Source of the DNA: Actinomadura roseirufa
Lineage (GTDB): Bacteria; Actinomycetota; Actinomycetes; Streptosporangiales; Streptosporangiaceae
DNA length: 33,490 nucleotides
NCBI RefSeq assembly: GCF_900659635.1
Contig: NZ_CAACVB010000069.1
Location: forward strand, 1-33,490
Reading direction: 5' to 3'
Every line of letters begins with the position of its first letter. Within the stretch, counting starts at the first letter, position 1. The position numbers and the translations under genes were made by a program. This document shows, piece by piece, positions 29,752-33,490 of the stretch. The notes beneath the pieces are model-generated. The model had not been told where the DNA came from and ran no database searches. It worked only from the letters and a program-made list of their open reading frames with translations.

Positions 29752-31223
29752 TTCTTCAGCACCTGCGCCATGATCGCCGCGGCCACCGGACCGGCGTTGG
29801 TCGCGCCGTCGCCGGGGCCCTCGGTGATGACGGCGAAGGCGTACCGCGGGTTCTCGATCGGGCCGAAGCCGACGAACCAGCGGGAGTTGGGGATGCTGCC
29901 GCCCTGCTCGGCCGTACCGGTCTTGCCGGCGATGTTGCGGCCCTGCAGGTTCTTCGCGGTGCCCTCGGAGACCACCGCGCGCATCATGTCGCGCAGCTGC
30001 TCGGCCGTGTCGGCCTTGATCGCCTGTCCGAACTCCTTCGGGGAGGCGCTGTAGAGCTCGCTCTGGTCCTTCGCGCGGACCTTCTGCACGACGTACGGGT
30101 TCATGATCTTGCCGTTGTTGGCGATCGCGGCGGCGACCATCGCCATCTGCAGCGGCGTCGCGCGCACGTTCTCCTGGCCGATGCCCGAACGGGCCGTCCC
30201 GTCCTTGCCGGTCTCGATCGTCTTGCCCTGGGCGTCCTTGATGGACACCGGCACGTCGCTCACCGCGGACCGGAAGTCCGGTTCGATCTTGATGTTCTTG
30301 CCGAAGCCGAACGGCTGGGCGCCGTCGCTGAGCCGCTGGATGCCGAGCTCCAGCGCCATCCGGCCGAAGGAGGTATTGCAGGACTCGGCGAACGCGCCCT
30401 TCAGCGGCGCCTGGCCGCCGCAGTTGCCGTGGTCGTGAGAGTTCGGCAAGAGCTTGTTCGACTCGGGCAGCGTGAGCGGCCCGGTGTTGACCGTGCTGGA
30501 GCTGGTGAGGTTCAGCTGCTCCATGCCGACCGCCGACGTCACCGCCTTGAACGAGGACCCGGGCGGGAACGTCTGGCTGAGCGCGTTGTCGACCAGCGGC
30601 TGGATCACGCCGGTCCTGCCGTTCAGCTCGTTCAGGCGCTTGGTGCCCTTCTGGCCCGTCTGCGGCGCGACCTCGTTCGGGTCGAACGACGGCCACGACG
30701 CCGCCACCTTCAGCGCACCGGTCTTGATGTCCAGCACGACGGCGCCGCCGCGCCTGCCCTCCTGCGTCTTCTCCTGCAGCGCCCGGTACGCCGTCCGCTG
30801 CGCCTCGGGGTCGATCGTCATCTCGAGATCGGCGCCCTCGGCCTTCTTGCCGATGAACGTGTCGAACCAGCGCTGCTGGGTGATGCGCTTGTCGCTGCCG
30901 CCGAGCAGCGAGTTGTAGGACGCCTCGACCTTCGTCGCGTACCCGTTGAAGAACCCGGTGACGGGCGCGAAGATCGGCCCGTCCTTGTACGTGCGGCCGT
31001 ACTTCGGGTTGTCCTTGCCGGTCGGCTGGGACGTCACGAGCACCACCCCGCCCGCGGAGATCTGCCCGCGCGGCGAGTTGAAGACGTCCTGGTACTTGCG
31101 CCGGTTGTTCGGGTCCTTGCGCAGGCTCTCGGCCTGGCTGCCCTGGACGTAGTTGACCTGCGCCATCAGTCCGAAGATGAGCAGCAACCCGAAGATCGCC
31201 ACCCGTCGGATCGGCTTGTCCAT
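29748..31223 (-). CDS. pbpA: Penicillin-binding protein PbpA, class B transpeptidase (491 aa)
   Basis: An N-terminal signal anchor ('VAIFGLLLIFGLMAQVNYV') is followed by a dimerisation region and a transpeptidase domain. It has the three active-site motifs: 'PGSSFK' (SxxK), 'SCN' in 'AESCNTSFG', and 'KTGT' in 'IAGKTGTAEQGG'. It cross-links peptidoglycan together with the RodA glycosyltransferase encoded just upstream. The ATG at 31223 gives 'MDKPIRR', like Streptomyces homologues. The TTG at 31229 has the better-spaced GAGGTGA and would add two residues. Confidence 0.95.
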   Translation of the reverse strand: MDKPIRRVAIFGLLLIFGLMAQVNYVQGSQAESLRKDPNNRRKYQDVFNSPRGQISAGGVVLVTSQPTGKDNPKYGRTYKDGPIFAPVTGFFNGYATKVEASYNSLLGGSDKRITQQRWFDTFIGKKAEGADLEMTIDPEAQRTAYRALQEKTQEGRRGGAVVLDIKTGALKVAASWPSFDPNEVAPQTGQKGTKRLNELNGRTGVIQPLVDNALSQTFPPGSSFKAVTSAVGMEQLNLTSSSTVNTGPLTLPESNKLLPNSHDHGNCGGQAPLKGAFAESCNTSFGRMALELGIQRLSDGAQPFGFGKNIKIEPDFRSAVSDVPVSIKDAQGKTIETGKDGTARSGIGQENVRATPLQMAMVAAAIANNGKIMNPYVVQKVRAKDQSELYSASPKEFGQAIKADTAEQLRDMMRAVVSEGTAKNLQGRNIAGKTGTAEQGGSIPNSRWFVGFGPIENPRYAFAVITEGPGDGATNAGPVAAAIMAQVLKK

Positions 31224-31236
31224 GTTCAAGGGGAGC

Positions 31237-32823
31237 TCACCTCGTGCTCACGATCTGGGTCATGCCCTCGTCCTGGATCGCCTGCGGGGCGGGCTTGCGC
31301 GCGTCGTGGCTCATCCGGACCAGGATCGCGATCAGGATCCAGTTGGCCATCAGGGACGAGCCGCCCTGGGAAAGGAACGGCGTCGTGAGACCGGTGAGCG
31401 GGATCAACCGGGTGACCCCGCCGACGATCACGAACACCTGGAGGCCGAGGACGAACGAGACGCCCCCGGCGAAGAGTTTCAGGAACGGATCTCGCGCGGC
31501 GACGGCGGTCTTCATCCCGCGCTGCACGATCAACGCGTAGATCAGCAGCAGCACCATCAGCCCGGTCAGCCCGAGCTCCTCGCCCATCGAGTCGAAGATG
31601 AAGTCGCTGAACGACAGCGGCGTCTGCCACGGCTGGCCCTGCCCGAGGCCGGTACCGAGCACCCCGCCCTGCCCGAGCGCGAACAGGCCCTTCATCAGCT
31701 GCGCCGAGTCGGAGTACTCGCCGCCGAGCTTGGCGCAGGCGCTGAAGCCGGGCGAGATCTTGTGGAGGGCCTGCTGCTCCTTGTAGAGGGCGGTGTCGGG
31801 GTTGACCGGGACGACCTTGCCGCTGTCCAGCAGGCACCCGCCGTCGAAGTACGGCTTCGGGTTCTGCCAGATGTCGATGCGCTGGTTGACGTGGCCCATG
31901 AAAGGCAGCAGCGTCGCGACGAACACGCCGACCGCGAGCAGACCCATGCCGATCATCACCCAGGAGACCCGCTGCGTGGCGATGTACAGCATCGACACGA
32001 ACAGGCCGAAGTACAGCAGCGCGGTGCCGAGGTCCTTCTGCATGAACAGCACGCCCAGGCAGAAGAACCAGATCACCAGGATCGGGCCCAGGTCACGTGC
32101 CCGCGGCAGGCTGATCGGGCCGAACTTCTTCCCGATCAGCGACATCGCCTGGCGCTTGTTCACCAGGTATCCGGCGAAGAACACGACCAGCAGCAGCTTG
32201 GCGAACTCGCCGGGCTGAACCGAGAACGGGCCGAGGTGGATCCACACCCGGGCGCCGTTGATCTGGGCGCCGATGCCCGGCACGATCGGCAGCAGCAGCA
32301 GGATGATCGCGCTCAGCCCGATCAGGTAGGTGTAGCGCTGCGCGGTCTTCGGCGTGAACGACAGCGGCGCGTCGGTCTTGTCGGTGTCGCGCATGATCAG
32401 CACGGCGGCCACGAACAGCCCGATGCCGACGAACGTCCACATGAGCTGGCCCGTCGCGTCCGCGGCGTCCGGCAGCAGCTTCTTGCCCGCCGCGGCCGCG
32501 ACCTTGTGGTCGTCGCTGGTGTCGAGGTCCAGGCGGTAGATCATCGCCAGGCCGAGCCCGTTCAGCGCCACCGACAACGGCAGCAGCAGTGGGTCGGCGT
32601 AGGAGGCGAACTTCGCCTGGACGAGGTAGGCGCCGAACGCCATGACCACCAGGCCGCCGCCGTAGATGAACATGCCCGGCGGGAGATAGCCGTCACGGGC
32701 GATCCCGACCTCCGCGAACGCCGACAGCGTCAGCACCATCGCGAAGATCAGCAGCGCCAGCGCCGCCGCGTTCCGCCGCTGGTACGGCAGATGCGCCCGG
32801 ATCTGCTCCCCGATCGAACTCAT
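31237..32823 (-). CDS. rodA: RodA/FtsW-type SEDS peptidoglycan glycosyltransferase (528 aa)
   Basis: About twelve transmembrane helices. SEDS signatures are 'GARVWIHLGPFSVQPGEFAK', 'QKDLGTALLYFG', 'DSAQLMKGLFALGQGGVLGT', 'SDFIFDSMGEELGLTG' and 'TPFLSQGGSS'. It polymerises lipid II into glycan strands during wall growth and pairs with PbpA. An extracellular loop around residues 310-350 contains two cysteines ('GGCLLDSG', 'FSACAKLG') that could form a disulfide. The start directly abuts the pstP stop. Confidence 0.95.
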   Translation of the reverse strand: MSSIGEQIRAHLPYQRRNAAALALLIFAMVLTLSAFAEVGIARDGYLPPGMFIYGGGLVVMAFGAYLVQAKFASYADPLLLPLSVALNGLGLAMIYRLDLDTSDDHKVAAAAGKKLLPDAADATGQLMWTFVGIGLFVAAVLIMRDTDKTDAPLSFTPKTAQRYTYLIGLSAIILLLLPIVPGIGAQINGARVWIHLGPFSVQPGEFAKLLLVVFFAGYLVNKRQAMSLIGKKFGPISLPRARDLGPILVIWFFCLGVLFMQKDLGTALLYFGLFVSMLYIATQRVSWVMIGMGLLAVGVFVATLLPFMGHVNQRIDIWQNPKPYFDGGCLLDSGKVVPVNPDTALYKEQQALHKISPGFSACAKLGGEYSDSAQLMKGLFALGQGGVLGTGLGQGQPWQTPLSFSDFIFDSMGEELGLTGLMVLLLIYALIVQRGMKTAVAARDPFLKLFAGGVSFVLGLQVFVIVGGVTRLIPLTGLTTPFLSQGGSSLMANWILIAILVRMSHDARKPAPQAIQDEGMTQIVSTR

Positions 32824-33490
32824 CTACGACTTCCCCCTGCCGGAGGGACAGCCCTGGATGGTGGGAGACGATGACTTGCACTCGTCACGGCGCTCCCCGA
32901 GCTCCCGCAGCTTCGTCTCGGCGGCCGGCCGGCCGATGAACGCGAACCTGTTGCCGGAGACGGCCGTCCTGTCGGACTCCGGCAGCTCCGCCACGGGGAT
33001 CTCGCTCGTCGTCAGCTTGGACTGCTGGCAGTTGTCCTGCCCCTTGCCCTTGACGATGACGAGCTTGCCGGACTCCTCCGTCACGACGTACTTGCAGACG
33101 TTGTTCTTCAGGTCGTCGACCGCGCCCGGACCCTTCACCGTGTACGTCTTGCGCACCCGGGCCTGGAGGTCCTGCGGGAGGTCGGACACCAGGATCGGCG
33201 GGTTCGGCTGCTGCTTCGCCGACGCCTTCCGGGACAGGCTGATGACCGGCATCTTGTCGGTCGTCCCCCGGTAGAGGACGACCTTGCCGCCCTCCTCGCC
33301 GATGTAGTAGCCGTTGCGGACGTTCTGGATCAGCACCGCGCCGCCCGCCACCACCCCCACCACGACCACACCGGCCGTCACGACGAGCCACGTCCACCGG
33401 CGGGCCCCGCCGCGCCGCCGCCCCGCGGGCGCCGGCGGCGCCATCGGGCCGGGCGGTGGTGGACCGGTCCGGGGGTCGGCCATCGGGGCG
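32824..33490 (-). CDS. pstP: C-terminal part of PP2C phosphatase PstP (5' end outside window)
   Basis: The frame is open through the right edge, so the gene is truncated. What is seen is a Pro/Gly/Arg-rich juxtamembrane linker, one transmembrane helix ('WLVVTAGVVVVGVVAGGAVL') and an extracytoplasmic domain beginning 'NGYYIGEEGGKVVLYRG', the usual outer domain of actinobacterial PstP. The metal-dependent phosphatase domain should lie beyond 33490. PstP dephosphorylates PknA/PknB and their targets. A Met at 33483 is internal, not the real start. Confidence 0.88.
   Translation of the reverse strand, partial: APMADPRTGPPPPGPMAPPAPAGRRRGGARRWTWLVVTAGVVVVGVVAGGAVLIQNVRNGYYIGEEGGKVVLYRGTTDKMPVISLSRKASAKQQPNPPILVSDLPQDLQARVRKTYTVKGPGAVDDLKNNVCKYVVTEESGKLVIVKGKGQDNCQQSKLTTSEIPVAELPESDRTAVSGNRFAFIGRPAAETKLRELGERRDECKSSSPTIQGCPSGRGKS

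Noticed and set aside
1..33490. CRISPR arrays, insertion sequences, rRNA genes
   Set aside because: No regularly spaced repeats, no transposase sequence and no rRNA segments were seen on reading both strands.

Overview
The window is high-GC actinomycete DNA. Its right-hand two thirds (about 20.1-33.5 kb) carry the conserved block found close to the replication origin in actinobacteria: cyclophilin (ppiA), a zinc-finger rhomboid protease, crgA, a DUF881 protein, a class E sortase, a small membrane protein, a pabA/trpG-type glutaminase, then pknB, pknA, pbpA, rodA and the 3' part of pstP on the opposite strand. The order matches Rv0009-Rv0018c of Mycobacterium tuberculosis as I remember it. The start codons, the very high GC and the style of the accessory genes suggest Streptosporangiales (an Actinomadura-like organism), but the genus is an inference.

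Region by region. Positions 1-2964 are a decayed mobile-element end. They hold the tail of an unknown gene, a hypothetical gene broken by an out-of-frame internal deletion, a small zinc-ribbon gene, an aldo/keto reductase tail, an intact HAD hydrolase, the C-terminal half of a TPR-type regulator, and the C-terminal ~65 codons of a tyrosine integrase. The integrase tail ends in a terminator directly against the 3' end of a tRNA-Ala(TGC) gene. Positions 3.1-4.6 kb hold a nucleotidyltransferase and an AAC(6')-like acetyltransferase. Positions 4.7-15.8 kb hold a nine-gene biosynthetic cluster, all on the minus strand. Positions 15.8-17.0 kb are gene-free apart from a broken GlxA-type regulator. 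Positions 17.0-20.0 kb hold a DEAD-box helicase, a hexapeptide acyltransferase and a membrane protein. An ECF sigma factor and its membrane partner sit between the glutaminase gene and pknB, bounded by strong terminators.

The cluster is the part worth attention. In transcription order it encodes: a heme-oxygenase-like diiron oxygenase fused to a cupin (HDO-2), a Rieske ferredoxin, a PRMT-type methyltransferase, a second HDO-cupin protein (HDO-1), a glycine-amidinotransferase-like enzyme, an ATP-grasp ligase, an MFS exporter, a second ATP-grasp ligase, and a more distant ATP-grasp-like protein. The HDO-cupin architecture and the paired PRMT-like methyltransferase are the hallmarks of SznF/SznE of streptozotocin biosynthesis. 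Both HDO domains keep the full set of seven metal ligands, at the exact spacing I recall for SznF. Both cupin domains lack the H-x-H metal motif, so the N-nitrosourea rearrangement done by the SznF cupin is not expected. I infer a pathway that builds or moves a guanidine group (amidinotransferase), methylates and N-oxygenates it (PRMT-like enzyme, two HDOs, Rieske electron donor), joins it by amide bonds to other amino acids (ATP-grasp ligases) and exports the product (MFS). The product would be a small N-oxygenated guanidine peptide, and I know of no described cluster with this exact gene set.
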